From Christensenella sp. UBA6420 (GTDB taxonomy: Bacteria; Bacillota; Clostridia; Christensenellales; DTU072): a stretch of 6,304 nucleotides of DNA. Below the pieces are notes generated by a model that did not search any database, was not told the origin of the DNA, and was given only the letters and a program-made list of their open reading frames with translations. This document shows, one piece after another, positions 1-6,102 of the stretch. The position numbers were made by a program, and so were the translations under genes. The stretch covers positions 26,137-32,440 of the forward strand of contig DJPE01000021.1 of NCBI GenBank assembly GCA_002439705.1, written 5' to 3'. Numbering within the stretch: the first letter of the stretch is position 1; the number at the start of each line of letters is the position of its first letter.

Positions 1-2318
1 AGAACCTTATCGTGAACGTAAATAACGAAATAGTCGTTACCGACGGAACCGACGTGGGCGTGCTTGCTTCCGTAATAGAAAACGGAACGGTCGCGAACGT
101 GAGAGTATCCGCAGATATAAAGATAGAAAGTTTAAGTTCCGACGCCAACGTAGGCGGTCTTGCCGGTAAGGTAACGGGCGCGAGCGTAATAGGCGACAGG
201 GACGGAAAGGTATTCGCCGACGTAACTATCGCAAACAAAGGTAACAGACTTACGGGCGGCAATATAGGCGGACTTATAGGTTATCTCGGCGGCGAAGCCA
301 CGATAAGATACACTTATACTTATTCGCATATCACCGTCTATAACGTTTCCGCTTCCGTCAACGCGGGCGCGGTAACAGGCGACGCGGAGAAAAAGAATTT
401 CGTTTCCGACGAAGTTTACGACGTGTATACTAACAACGTTTACCTTGAAAACAACGTTTTCGTAAACGACAAAGTAAAGACGGGCTTTATAGGAACGGCA
501 AGTAACGCCGAAACGAAAGAAGGCACGATTAAGTCTGTCGGACACGACTCGTTCGTGGGAGTTACGAGCGACGCTACTGGTTCGTACACGGTTGCGGGCG
601 AAAGGATACGCGACTTCGTGTTGAGAAAGTTGTATACCGATTTCGGGGCGGATATCAGTGCGAACGGCGATTTCGAGAACGGTTTAGGCACTGCGGCAAG
701 TCCGTTTGTCGTCACCACGCAGAAACAGCTCCGCGCTATCGACGGGTACGTCAACCTTTACTACGAACTCAGCGAAGACGTCGATATGACGGGCTTCGGC
801 GAAGCTATCGGCTTACACAAAGTATTCGGCGGTAAGTTCGACGGTAAGGGGCGTAAACTTAATTCCTTCGACGGAGCGGATATATCCGACGGCGACGTAT
901 TAGGTTTGTTTGCGGCGGTCAGCGGCACGGTTACTAACGTTATTATGCCCACGGTAGAAATTACTGCGGAAACCGGTTCCGGTACGGTATACGGCGGCGT
1001 CATCGCAGGTAAGTTGCTCGGCGGCGTCATCAGCAACGTTATTATAATCGGTACGTTCAACATAACGGGCGGCGTAGTTTACGCCGGCGGCGTAGCGGGT
1101 ATCTCGGTCGGCGGCGAAATCTACGATACGTTCAGCATCGTCAACGTTAAAGTAATCGCCGAAGAGAAAGCGACTGTTGGCGGAATAGTAGGTCGTTCCA
1201 ATAATACGAAGATGGGCGGCACGGTCAAAGTTCAGTCGGGCAGTCAGGAAATCGAATACACCAAAGCCATATACGCTCTCGGCAGAGTGGAAGCGGAATC
1301 CGTGAGTGCGGAAATCGGAGCCATCGCTGCTACGGGAACGCTTGCAGACGGTTCTTCCGACGTATACGCAGTTAAAGACAACGCATACAGCAACGGACAA
1401 ATAACGAACAATTCCGTAAGCGGAGCGATAAATATGGTTACCTTCGACGACGACGGAATGCGCAACACCACGTTCAGCGACGGTACGAATGTGTTTAACA
1501 AAGTTTTCGTCAGCGACAAACTGTACTATCTCGAAGGACTCGGCAGGTCTACGGATAAGTTCAAAGTTACCACGGCAGAAGAGTTCAAGAAGATAGAACA
1601 CATGCTTTACGCACACTATAATATCGCTAACGACATCGAGTTCAGCGACGAAAATCCGAGCACCGCGTTCAGGACTATCGGTTACGGATTGAAGTTTACG
1701 GGCAGCATCGACGGTAAGAACAAGTCGAGCTGGTCTGCGGAAGAAGGCACGTTGTCGTCCCTTATGAACGTGACCGACGCACTCGTGTACGACAATGCGG
1801 GCAGTATAACCGACCTTGGTATCAACGTTTATTACAACAGAACGGTATTAAGAGGCGAAACCTTAACCTTCGGTGCGATAGCGGTAATAAACAGCAGCGG
1901 CACGTTGCGTAACGTTACCGTAAGCGGCGAAATCGACATAGTAGGCGCGGATAAGTACGATACGACGGTGATCGTATCCGGCTTCGTGGGAAAAGGCTTA
2001 GGCGGTATGTTCGAGTCCGACAGCAAAGTTCAGAACAGTATCAGCGGACTTGCGATTACGGTAAGGAACGTAGGCATGGTTTACGCCGGCGGTTACGTAG
2101 GTAAGGTAGACGGACTGATGACGTTAAGCTACGGTATCGGTAACGGAACTTTAGACATAAACGATTGCGGCACGGTCTACGCGGGAACCATCGTAGGCGC
2201 GGCTTACAGGAAGAACGAGTGGTCGTCCTTGGAAGAAACCAAAGAATACCGCTATATCGTCACCGTAGACGGCGTGATAAAAGAAGACCTGTTCGGTATC
2301 AAAGTCTACGAAGAATAA
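1..2318 (+). CDS. Large GLUG/beta-helix repeat surface protein, 3' part (5' end outside window)
   Basis: The frame is open from the first base (codons from position 3 read N-L-I-V), so this is the C-terminal part of a longer gene. The first in-frame GTG, at 12, has no ribosome binding site. Residue numbers below count from that GTG (768 aa). Short Gly/Val-rich GLUG-like turns recur about ten times, for example near residues 47-59 (VGGLAGKVTG), 85-96, 327-343, 357-373, 389-403, 655-667 and 691-703, as expected for right-handed beta-helix rungs. Two longer units start with the pattern F-x-V-T-T-x-x-x-x-x-x-I, then a Y/N-rich line, D-V/I-D/E, and F-G/T-G-x-F/I-D-G-K: residues about 230-285 and 515-570. 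GLUG turns follow each, so modules of roughly 280 residues repeat. The visible part has one cysteine (C719). It ends in IKVYEE with no LPXTG motif, membrane anchor or SLH domain, so any signal or anchor must be N-terminal. Export and an adhesin-like role are inferred from the family type; ligand unknown. Confidence 0.85.
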   Translation, partial: NLIVNVNNEIVVTDGTDVGVLASVIENGTVANVRVSADIKIESLSSDANVGGLAGKVTGASVIGDRDGKVFADVTIANKGNRLTGGNIGGLIGYLGGEATIRYTYTYSHITVYNVSASVNAGAVTGDAEKKNFVSDEVYDVYTNNVYLENNVFVNDKVKTGFIGTASNAETKEGTIKSVGHDSFVGVTSDATGSYTVAGERIRDFVLRKLYTDFGADISANGDFENGLGTAASPFVVTTQKQLRAIDGYVNLYYELSEDVDMTGFGEAIGLHKVFGGKFDGKGRKLNSFDGADISDGDVLGLFAAVSGTVTNVIMPTVEITAETGSGTVYGGVIAGKLLGGVISNVIIIGTFNITGGVVYAGGVAGISVGGEIYDTFSIVNVKVIAEEKATVGGIVGRSNNTKMGGTVKVQSGSQEIEYTKAIYALGRVEAESVSAEIGAIAATGTLADGSSDVYAVKDNAYSNGQITNNSVSGAINMVTFDDDGMRNTTFSDGTNVFNKVFVSDKLYYLEGLGRSTDKFKVTTAEEFKKIEHMLYAHYNIANDIEFSDENPSTAFRTIGYGLKFTGSIDGKNKSSWSAEEGTLSSLMNVTDALVYDNAGSITDLGINVYYNRTVLRGETLTFGAIAVINSSGTLRNVTVSGEIDIVGADKYDTTVIVSGFVGKGLGGMFESDSKVQNSISGLAITVRNVGMVYAGGYVGKVDGLMTLSYGIGNGTLDINDCGTVYAGTIVGAAYRKNEWSSLEETKEYRYIVTVDGVIKEDLFGIKVYEE
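690..870 (+). repeat. Module-start segment of the surface protein, copy 1
   Basis: Codes for residues about 227-286, which hold the pattern PFVVTTQKQLRAI, then YYELSEDVDMTG, then FGGKFDGKG. This type of segment commonly opens each beta-helix module in GLUG proteins. It lines up with the segment encoded near 1545-1725. The two copies are clearly related at the protein level but well diverged in DNA, which points to an old duplication. Confidence 0.6.
1545..1725 (+). repeat. Module-start segment of the surface protein, copy 2
   Basis: Codes for residues about 512-571: FKVTTAEEFKKIEHM, then AHYNIANDIEF, a short acidic insertion (SDENPS), then FTGSIDGKN. It is the counterpart of the segment at 690-870 and marks the start of the last module. 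That module contains three or four further GLUG-like turns before the stop codon. Confidence 0.6.
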
Positions 2319-2328
2319 CTATAAAAAC

Positions 2329-2360
2329 GCGGAGAGCGAAACGGAAGTAGAACTCTCCGC
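2329..2360. terminator. Hairpin after the surface-protein gene
   Basis: Eight perfect base pairs (GCGGAGAG with CTCTCCGC) enclose a 16-base loop, starting 10 bases after the stop codon. On the + strand the stem is followed by AGAATAAAAC, not a T run, so termination of the upstream gene by a classical Rho-independent mechanism is doubtful. Read on the minus strand the stem is followed by GTTTTTAT, a better terminator, but no minus-strand gene is evident. It may instead protect the 3' end of the mRNA. Confidence 0.45.
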
Positions 2361-2379
2361 AGAATAAAACACACCGTAT

Positions 2380-2408
2380 TTGCTTGCAAATATCAATAAT
2401 GCTATGAT
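2380..2408 (+). promoter_or_regulatory. Promoter of tRNA-Glu
   Basis: A -35 box TTGCTT (2380-2385) and a -10 box TATGAT (2403-2408) are separated by 17 bases. Transcription would begin near 2415, about 15 bases before the mature tRNA. An alternative pair is TTGCAA (2384-2389) with TACAAT (2408-2413) at 18 bases. Confidence 0.6.
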
Positions 2409-2430
2409 ACAATAAATATCGCTTTGACGT

Positions 2431-2505
2431 GGCCCCATGGTCAAGCGGTTAAGACTCCGCCCTCTCACGGCGGCTTCAGGAGTTCGAATCTCCTTGGGGT
2501 CACCA
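2431..2505 (+). tRNA. tRNA-Glu (anticodon CTC)
   Basis: The complete cloverleaf can be read by eye. The acceptor strand GGCCCCA (2431-2437) pairs with TGGGGTC (2495-2501). The anticodon stem CCGCC/GGCGG (2457-2461, 2469-2473) holds the loop with CTC at 2464-2466. The T arm AGGAG-TTCGAAT-CTCCT lies at 2478-2494. Discriminator A is at 2502 and the CCA end is encoded at 2503-2505. The anticodon reads GAG, while the neighbouring genes mostly use GAA. A second tRNA-Glu with anticodon TTC is therefore expected elsewhere in the genome. Confidence 0.98.
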
Positions 2506-2543
2506 CTAAAAAAGACAGTCGTAAATCGGCTGTCTTTTTTAGT
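2505..2543. terminator. Strong intrinsic terminator after tRNA-Glu (bidirectional)
   Basis: Perfect 14-base arms ACTAAAAAAGACAG (2505-2518) and CTGTCTTTTTTAGT (2530-2543) can be extended inward by three more pairs, leaving a 5-base loop TAAAT. The descending arm carries six T's and the ascending arm six A's, so it should work in both directions. It begins at the last base of the encoded CCA and so sets the 3' end of the tRNA precursor. Confidence 0.9.
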
Positions 2544-2544
2544 G

Positions 2545-2634
2545 CTTCCCCCAAGGAAGAGCGAACTGTTCTTCCAACGGAAGAATTGTTCGCAAATTTC
2601 CGTTTGCGGAAATCTGACGAGGGAGTACGTACTC
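2545..2634. repeat. Cluster of four adjacent hairpins/palindromes
   Basis: Four inverted repeats follow one another with almost no gaps. (1) CTTCC/GGAAG at 2545-2559. (2) A long stem at 2561-2593, where GCGAAC pairs with GTTCGC and TTCTTCC with GGAAGAA around a 3-base loop, interrupted by one T-T mismatch and a G-T pair. (3) ATTTCCG/CGGAAAT around TTTG at 2596-2613. (4) The perfect 12-base palindrome GAGTACGTACTC at 2623-2634. None has a T tail, so these are not terminators. The density resembles extragenic palindromic (REP/BIME-like) elements or a structured RNA. No family was recognised. Confidence 0.6.
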
Positions 2635-2697
2635 GTAAAAGTACGTGAAAACTACGCGTGAAGACACGAGAATAAAGCGAAAAGGTAAATTCGAGTT

Positions 2698-2713
2698 ATC
2701 TCCTTTGGGGTCA
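2698..2713 (+). repeat. Near copy of the tRNA-Glu 3' end
   Basis: ATCTCCTTTGGGGTCA here matches ATCTCCTTGGGGTCA at 2488-2502, the 3' strand of the T stem plus the acceptor strand and discriminator base of tRNA-Glu. The only difference is one extra T. It is 196 bases beyond the tRNA end, in the same orientation. Tyrosine-recombinase islands leave such 3'-end duplications as attachment sites. No integrase is present and the enclosed segment is very short, so this would at most be a remnant. Confidence 0.4.
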
Positions 2714-2982
2714 ATAGCCGTTCTTTTTATAATAGTGTTGAATAATTCAGAATATGCAAAAGTGGTATATTCGATAACCGATAAATATGCCAAAGTCGTT
2801 TGCGGTTTCTGCGTTTGCGATGACTGTGTTTAAGCGTTCGCTTTATTTATTTCGTTTACGTCGGCTTTTGTAGCCATCTTAGCGGTAAGTTCGCTTTTTG
2901 CGACGGAGAACGTGGCACGCGCCTTAGCAAGGGAATATGAAATCGTTTTTACTAGGGGATAACGGCTATTTGAAATTCGGTC

Positions 2983-3012
2983 TTGCGTAAAGAGCGTTAT
3001 ATATGTTAATAT
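2983..3012 (+). promoter_or_regulatory. Probable promoter of the beta-glucosidase gene
   Basis: TTGCGT (2983-2988) and TAATAT (3007-3012) are 18 bases apart in a very AT-rich stretch. A perfect TATAAT at 3018-3023 is an alternative -10 box, but it has no good -35 box and would leave a leader of only about 13 bases. No operator or cre-like site was identified with confidence. Confidence 0.4.
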
Positions 3013-3030
3013 AAATATATAATTTGTTAA

Positions 3031-3036
3031 AAGGGG
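3031..3036 (+). promoter_or_regulatory. Ribosome binding site of the beta-glucosidase gene
   Basis: AAGGGG followed by TG lies six bases before the ATG at 3043, which supports this start codon. Confidence 0.75.
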
Positions 3037-3042
3037 TGCAAT

Positions 3043-5499
3043 ATGCCTGATTTTGAAAAGATACTTAAAAGTTTAACCTTAAAAGAGAAATGCGCTTTAT
3101 GCTCGGGAATAGATTTTTGGCAGACCACGCCGATAAAAGATAAAGGCGTAGCGAGCGTCAGAGTGAGCGACGGACCGCACGGAATGCGTAAAGAAAAAGT
3201 CCTTGAAGCCGACGTAGCCAACGTTATGCAGGTAAGCGAAGAAGCCACTTGCTTCCCGACTGCGGTTACTCTTGCGTCGAGCTGGAACGTGGACTCGGCT
3301 AAGAAAATGGCTGAAGCTATAGCGGAAGAAGCAATTGACCAGGGTGTGGACGTGGTTCTCGGCCCCGGAATCAACATAAAAAGAAATCCGCTTTGCGGAA
3401 GAAACTTCGAATATTTTTCCGAAGACCCGTTTTTGGCGGGAGAACTCGGAGCCGCTTACGTCAATGCGATGCAGGCTAAAAACGTGGGCACGTCCTTAAA
3501 GCACTACGCCGTCAACTCGCAGGAAAAAAGACGTATGTCGGTAAGCAGCGAAGTGGACGAAAGAGCTTTGAGAGAAATTTATCTTTCCGCTTTCGAAAAC
3601 ACGGTTAAGAAAGCGAAACCCTATACCGTAATGTGTTCGTACAATCCCGTTAACGGCGTTTACGCCGCCGAAAATAAATACTTACTTACCGATATTCTCC
3701 GTGACGAGTGGGGATTTGACGGTATAGTGGTATCGGACTGGGGCGCGGTCAACGACAGGGTCGCCGGCATAGTAGCGGGACTCGACTTGCAGATGCCCAC
3801 CGACGAAGGTATCTGCGACAGAGAGATAGAAGAAGCGGTGACGAGCGGAAAACTAAGCGAAGAAAAACTCGATAAAGTCGTTATGAGAATGTTGAAATTT
3901 ATCGACAAGTGTCTTGCCGACAGAGTAATAACAGGCAAAAAGAAATGCGATTACGACGCTCATTTCGAAACGGCGGCGGAGATAGCCGCAGACGGAGCGG
4001 TACTCCTTAAAAACGACGGCGTATTGCCTTTAAGTAAGGGTGAAAAGATAGCCGTTATCGGCGGACTCGCAAAAAAAATGCGTTATCAGGGGAGCGGTTC
4101 TTCGCAAATAAACCCGTACAAACTCTGTTCCTTTACCGATTATCTCGACGGCATAAATGCGGAATACGTTTATTCCGAAGGTTACGGCGCGTCCGATAAA
4201 GCCGACGAAAATAAAATTAAAGAAGCTGTTTCCGTGGCAAAGAACGCCGATAAGGTGTTAGTTTTTGCGGGACTTACCGACGAATACGAAAGCGAAGGCT
4301 TCGACCGTACCCACCTTTCGATGCCCGATTCGCATAACGAACTCATTAAAAAACTCGCCGAAACTTGCGATAACGTTATTGTAGTCCTTGCTGGCGGTTC
4401 TCCCGTGGAGATGCCGTGGCTTAACGACGTTAAAGCGGTACTTAATATGTATCTCTCGGGCAGTGCGGGCGGCGTGGCTACTTACAGACTTTTGTACGGC
4501 GAAGTTAATCCGAGCGGAAAACTTGCCGAAACTTATCCCGTTTCGCTCGATACGAACCCCGCTTACAAGTATTATCAGATGGGACCGCAGACGGTCGAAT
4601 ACAGAGAGAGTATCTACGTAGGATACCGCTATTTCGACAAGGCGAAAAAAGAAGTTCTGTTCCCGTTCGGTTACGGTCTGAGCTATACTAAGTTCGAATA
4701 TTCCGATTTGAAACTTTCCGCAGAGAAGATAGACGAAAACGAAGAATTGACCGTTACGTTCACCGTCAAAAACGTCGGAGACAGAGCGGGCGCGGAAATA
4801 GCACAGGTTTACGTCAAAGACATAGAAAGTACCGTTTTCCGCGAAGAAAAGGCTTTGAAAGGATTTGCGAAAGTTTATCTTAACGCGGGCGAAAGCAAAG
4901 AAGTTACCGTCGTTCTCAATAAGCGCAGTTTCGCTTTCTACGACGTCAACGTTAAAGACTGGGTTGTCGAAAGCGGAGAATTTGAAATTCTCGTCGGCGC
5001 GTCGAGCCGCGATATTCGTCTTGAAGGAAAGGTCTTCGTAAACGGAACGGCTGACGTAGAACCGCAGGATAGAGAAGTCCTTAAAGACTATTACGAACTC
5101 GACAAAGCGGAAGATTACGGCAAAGACGGGTTTGAAAAATTGCTCGGTCGTAAACTTATCGAAAACAGACCGCTTAAAAAAGGCGAGATAGGGTATAACG
5201 CCACTATCGGCGACATTGACGTGTGCTGGGTAGGAAAACTCATTAAATGGGCGGGATACAACTGCTCCACTTTGGTTTTGCCGAAAGACACGTCCGAATC
5301 TATGAAGAAGATGGTCAGACTCGCCGCGATGGATATGCCGCTCCGCAACTGCTACGCGATGACGAAAGGTATGGTCCCGAAGAAAGTTATCGACGGACTT
5401 ATTGCTCGTTGCAACGAAGGACCGTTTACGGGCTGGGGCAGAATAATAGGCGGATTCTTTAACAAACCGCCGAAAAAATCCGATATTTACAAGGCGTAA
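3043..5499 (+). CDS. Glycoside hydrolase family 3 beta-glucosidase
   Basis: An 818-residue enzyme expected to release the terminal non-reducing sugar, probably glucose, from short beta-linked oligosaccharides or aryl glucosides. The GH3 N-terminal barrel spans about residues 10-290: SDGPHGMR (42-49), GRNFEYFSEDP (119-129), KHYAVNSQE (153-161), and VVSDWGAV (229-236) with nucleophile Asp232. The alpha/beta sandwich domain spans about 310-545: RYQGSGSSQINP (347-358) and EYESEGFDR (414-422). Glu418 is the likely acid/base, with Glu416 less likely. PFGYGLSYT (541-549) leads into the fibronectin III-like domain (about 550-670). There is no PA14 insertion. No signal peptide is seen, so the enzyme is probably cytoplasmic and acts on imported sugars. 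A further 145 residues follow the Fn3-like domain. The start ATG has a good ribosome binding site. rdgB begins one base after the stop. Exact sugar and linkage specificity (glucosidase or xylosidase) cannot be read from the motifs. Confidence 0.96.
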   Translation: MPDFEKILKSLTLKEKCALCSGIDFWQTTPIKDKGVASVRVSDGPHGMRKEKVLEADVANVMQVSEEATCFPTAVTLASSWNVDSAKKMAEAIAEEAIDQGVDVVLGPGINIKRNPLCGRNFEYFSEDPFLAGELGAAYVNAMQAKNVGTSLKHYAVNSQEKRRMSVSSEVDERALREIYLSAFENTVKKAKPYTVMCSYNPVNGVYAAENKYLLTDILRDEWGFDGIVVSDWGAVNDRVAGIVAGLDLQMPTDEGICDREIEEAVTSGKLSEEKLDKVVMRMLKFIDKCLADRVITGKKKCDYDAHFETAAEIAADGAVLLKNDGVLPLSKGEKIAVIGGLAKKMRYQGSGSSQINPYKLCSFTDYLDGINAEYVYSEGYGASDKADENKIKEAVSVAKNADKVLVFAGLTDEYESEGFDRTHLSMPDSHNELIKKLAETCDNVIVVLAGGSPVEMPWLNDVKAVLNMYLSGSAGGVATYRLLYGEVNPSGKLAETYPVSLDTNPAYKYYQMGPQTVEYRESIYVGYRYFDKAKKEVLFPFGYGLSYTKFEYSDLKLSAEKIDENEELTVTFTVKNVGDRAGAEIAQVYVKDIESTVFREEKALKGFAKVYLNAGESKEVTVVLNKRSFAFYDVNVKDWVVESGEFEILVGASSRDIRLEGKVFVNGTADVEPQDREVLKDYYELDKAEDYGKDGFEKLLGRKLIENRPLKKGEIGYNATIGDIDVCWVGKLIKWAGYNCSTLVLPKDTSESMKKMVRLAAMDMPLRNCYAMTKGMVPKKVIDGLIARCNEGPFTGWGRIIGGFFNKPPKKSDIYKA

Positions 5500-5500
5500 G

Positions 5501-6091
5501 ATGAAATTAGTAATCGCGAGTAATAACGGTAATAAAGTAAGGGAAATAAAAGAAATACTTGGCGGCTTCTTCAAGGAGATTTATTCCTTGAAGGAGCTGA
5601 ACCTGGATATCGAAGTGGAAGAAACGGGAAAAACGTTCCGTGAAAACGCTTATCTTAAAGCAAAAGCCGTATTAGACGTAACCAAAACTTGCGTAATTGC
5701 AGACGACAGCGGTCTCTGCGTAAACGCTCTCGACGGTGCGCCGGGACTGTATTCGGCAAGGTACGCTGGGGAAGAACACAGCGACGCGGCGAATAAAAAA
5801 CTTTTGTTAAAGAATATGGAAGGTAAAACAGACCGCAGCGCGTATTTCGTGACGGCGATAGTTTTGCTTTATCCCGACGGGAAAGAAATCTACGTCGAAG
5901 GCAGAACGGAAGGCAGTATTCTCTACGCTGAAGAAGGAACGAGCGGCTTCGGGTACGACCCGTTGTTTTTCAGCAAGGATTTGCAAAAGAGTTTCGGCTT
6001 GGCTACTTCCGAAGAGAAGAACGCCGTGAGCCATAGGGGAAGAGCGTTGCGGGAACTCGAACGGAAACTTACCGAAACGAACCAACGATAA
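5501..6091 (+). CDS. rdgB: XTP/dITP diphosphatase (non-canonical purine NTP pyrophosphatase)
   Basis: The 196-residue protein belongs to the RdgB/HAM1 family. It hydrolyses dITP, ITP and XTP to the monophosphate and pyrophosphate in the cytoplasm, which keeps deaminated purines out of DNA and RNA. All family motifs are present: the N-terminal nucleotide-binding segment SNNGNKVREI (7-16), the metal-binding ETGKTFRENA (41-50), ADDSGL with the catalytic Asp (67-72, Asp69 by family comparison), PGLYSARYAG (81-90), GFGYDP (149-154) and SHRGRAL (177-183). The length is normal. The ATG lies one base after the glucosidase stop codon, and AAGG six bases upstream, inside the glucosidase gene, can serve as ribosome binding site. 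The two genes are therefore probably co-transcribed and perhaps translationally coupled. A hairpin terminator follows 11 bases after the stop. Confidence 0.97.
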   Translation: MKLVIASNNGNKVREIKEILGGFFKEIYSLKELNLDIEVEETGKTFRENAYLKAKAVLDVTKTCVIADDSGLCVNALDGAPGLYSARYAGEEHSDAANKKLLLKNMEGKTDRSAYFVTAIVLLYPDGKEIYVEGRTEGSILYAEEGTSGFGYDPLFFSKDLQKSFGLATSEEKNAVSHRGRALRELERKLTETNQR

Positions 6092-6102
6092 TTTCCGACC
6101 GT

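Larger units (their letters stand above)
2539..2931 (-). pseudogene. Open minus-strand frame with one stop; possible remnant or dispersed-element ORF
   Basis: On the minus strand one frame stays open from at least 3030 down to TAA at 2539-2541, apart from a single TAA at 2830-2832. Upstream of that stop it reads LAKARATFSVAKSELTAK (2931-2878), then MATKADVNEINKANA (2877-2833). Downstream it runs on in the same frame for 96 codons, through YLSVIEYTTFAYSELFNT and ending in LPLEEQFALPWGKH. The codons resemble those of the real genes (AAC, GAC, GCG, ACG). There is no clear ribosome binding site, the frame runs through the hairpin cluster, and it ends inside the tRNA terminator. I do not recognise the protein. 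It may be a broken gene or just the coding appearance of a repeat element. Confidence 0.25.
2544..3042. other. About 500 bp region without a confident gene
   Basis: Contents in order: a cluster of hairpins (2545-2634); a near copy of the tRNA-Glu 3' end (2698-2713); an isolated TATAAT box at 2728-2733; an imperfect direct repeat (2751-2766 and 2784-2799); two weak stems followed by T-rich DNA (AAGC/GCTT at 2832-2843 and AGCG/CGCT at 2881-2895); and the AT-rich promoter and ribosome binding site of the glucosidase gene (2983-3036). Reading frames on both strands are unusually open, but none has a convincing ribosome binding site and none resembles a protein family I recognise. The makeup suggests a dispersed element or decayed insertion, not simple spacer. 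Confidence 0.5.

Noticed and set aside
12..14. GTG as the true start of the surface-protein gene
   Set aside because: The frame is open upstream to the window edge, the preceding residues continue the repeat pattern, and there is no ribosome binding site.
900..1616. 238-codon antisense frame inside the surface-protein gene
   Set aside because: It lies wholly opposite a clear repeat-protein reading frame, has no ribosome binding site, and its composition is what antisense of GGC/GAC/GTA-rich coding DNA gives.
1077..2092. Exact 14-base repeat GTTTACGCCGGCGG at 1077-1090 and 2079-2092
   Set aside because: Both encode the VYAGG part of the GLUG turn in the same frame, so the match is explained by the protein repeat and shared codon preference, not a separate DNA element.
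2424..2661. Two + strand frames of 74 codons starting at or near the tRNA-Glu gene
   Set aside because: Both run through the tRNA and its terminator, so they cannot be real proteins.
2832..2850. AAGC/GCTT hairpin followed by TTTATTTATTT as a terminator
   Set aside because: The stem has only four pairs and the tail is interrupted, which is too weak to call on its own. The same applies to AGCG/CGCT at 2881-2895.
4258..5574. 438-codon open frame on the minus strand opposite the glucosidase gene
   Set aside because: The opposite strand codes for a complete GH3 enzyme and the start of RdgB with all motifs. The antisense frame reflects codon bias and resembles no family.
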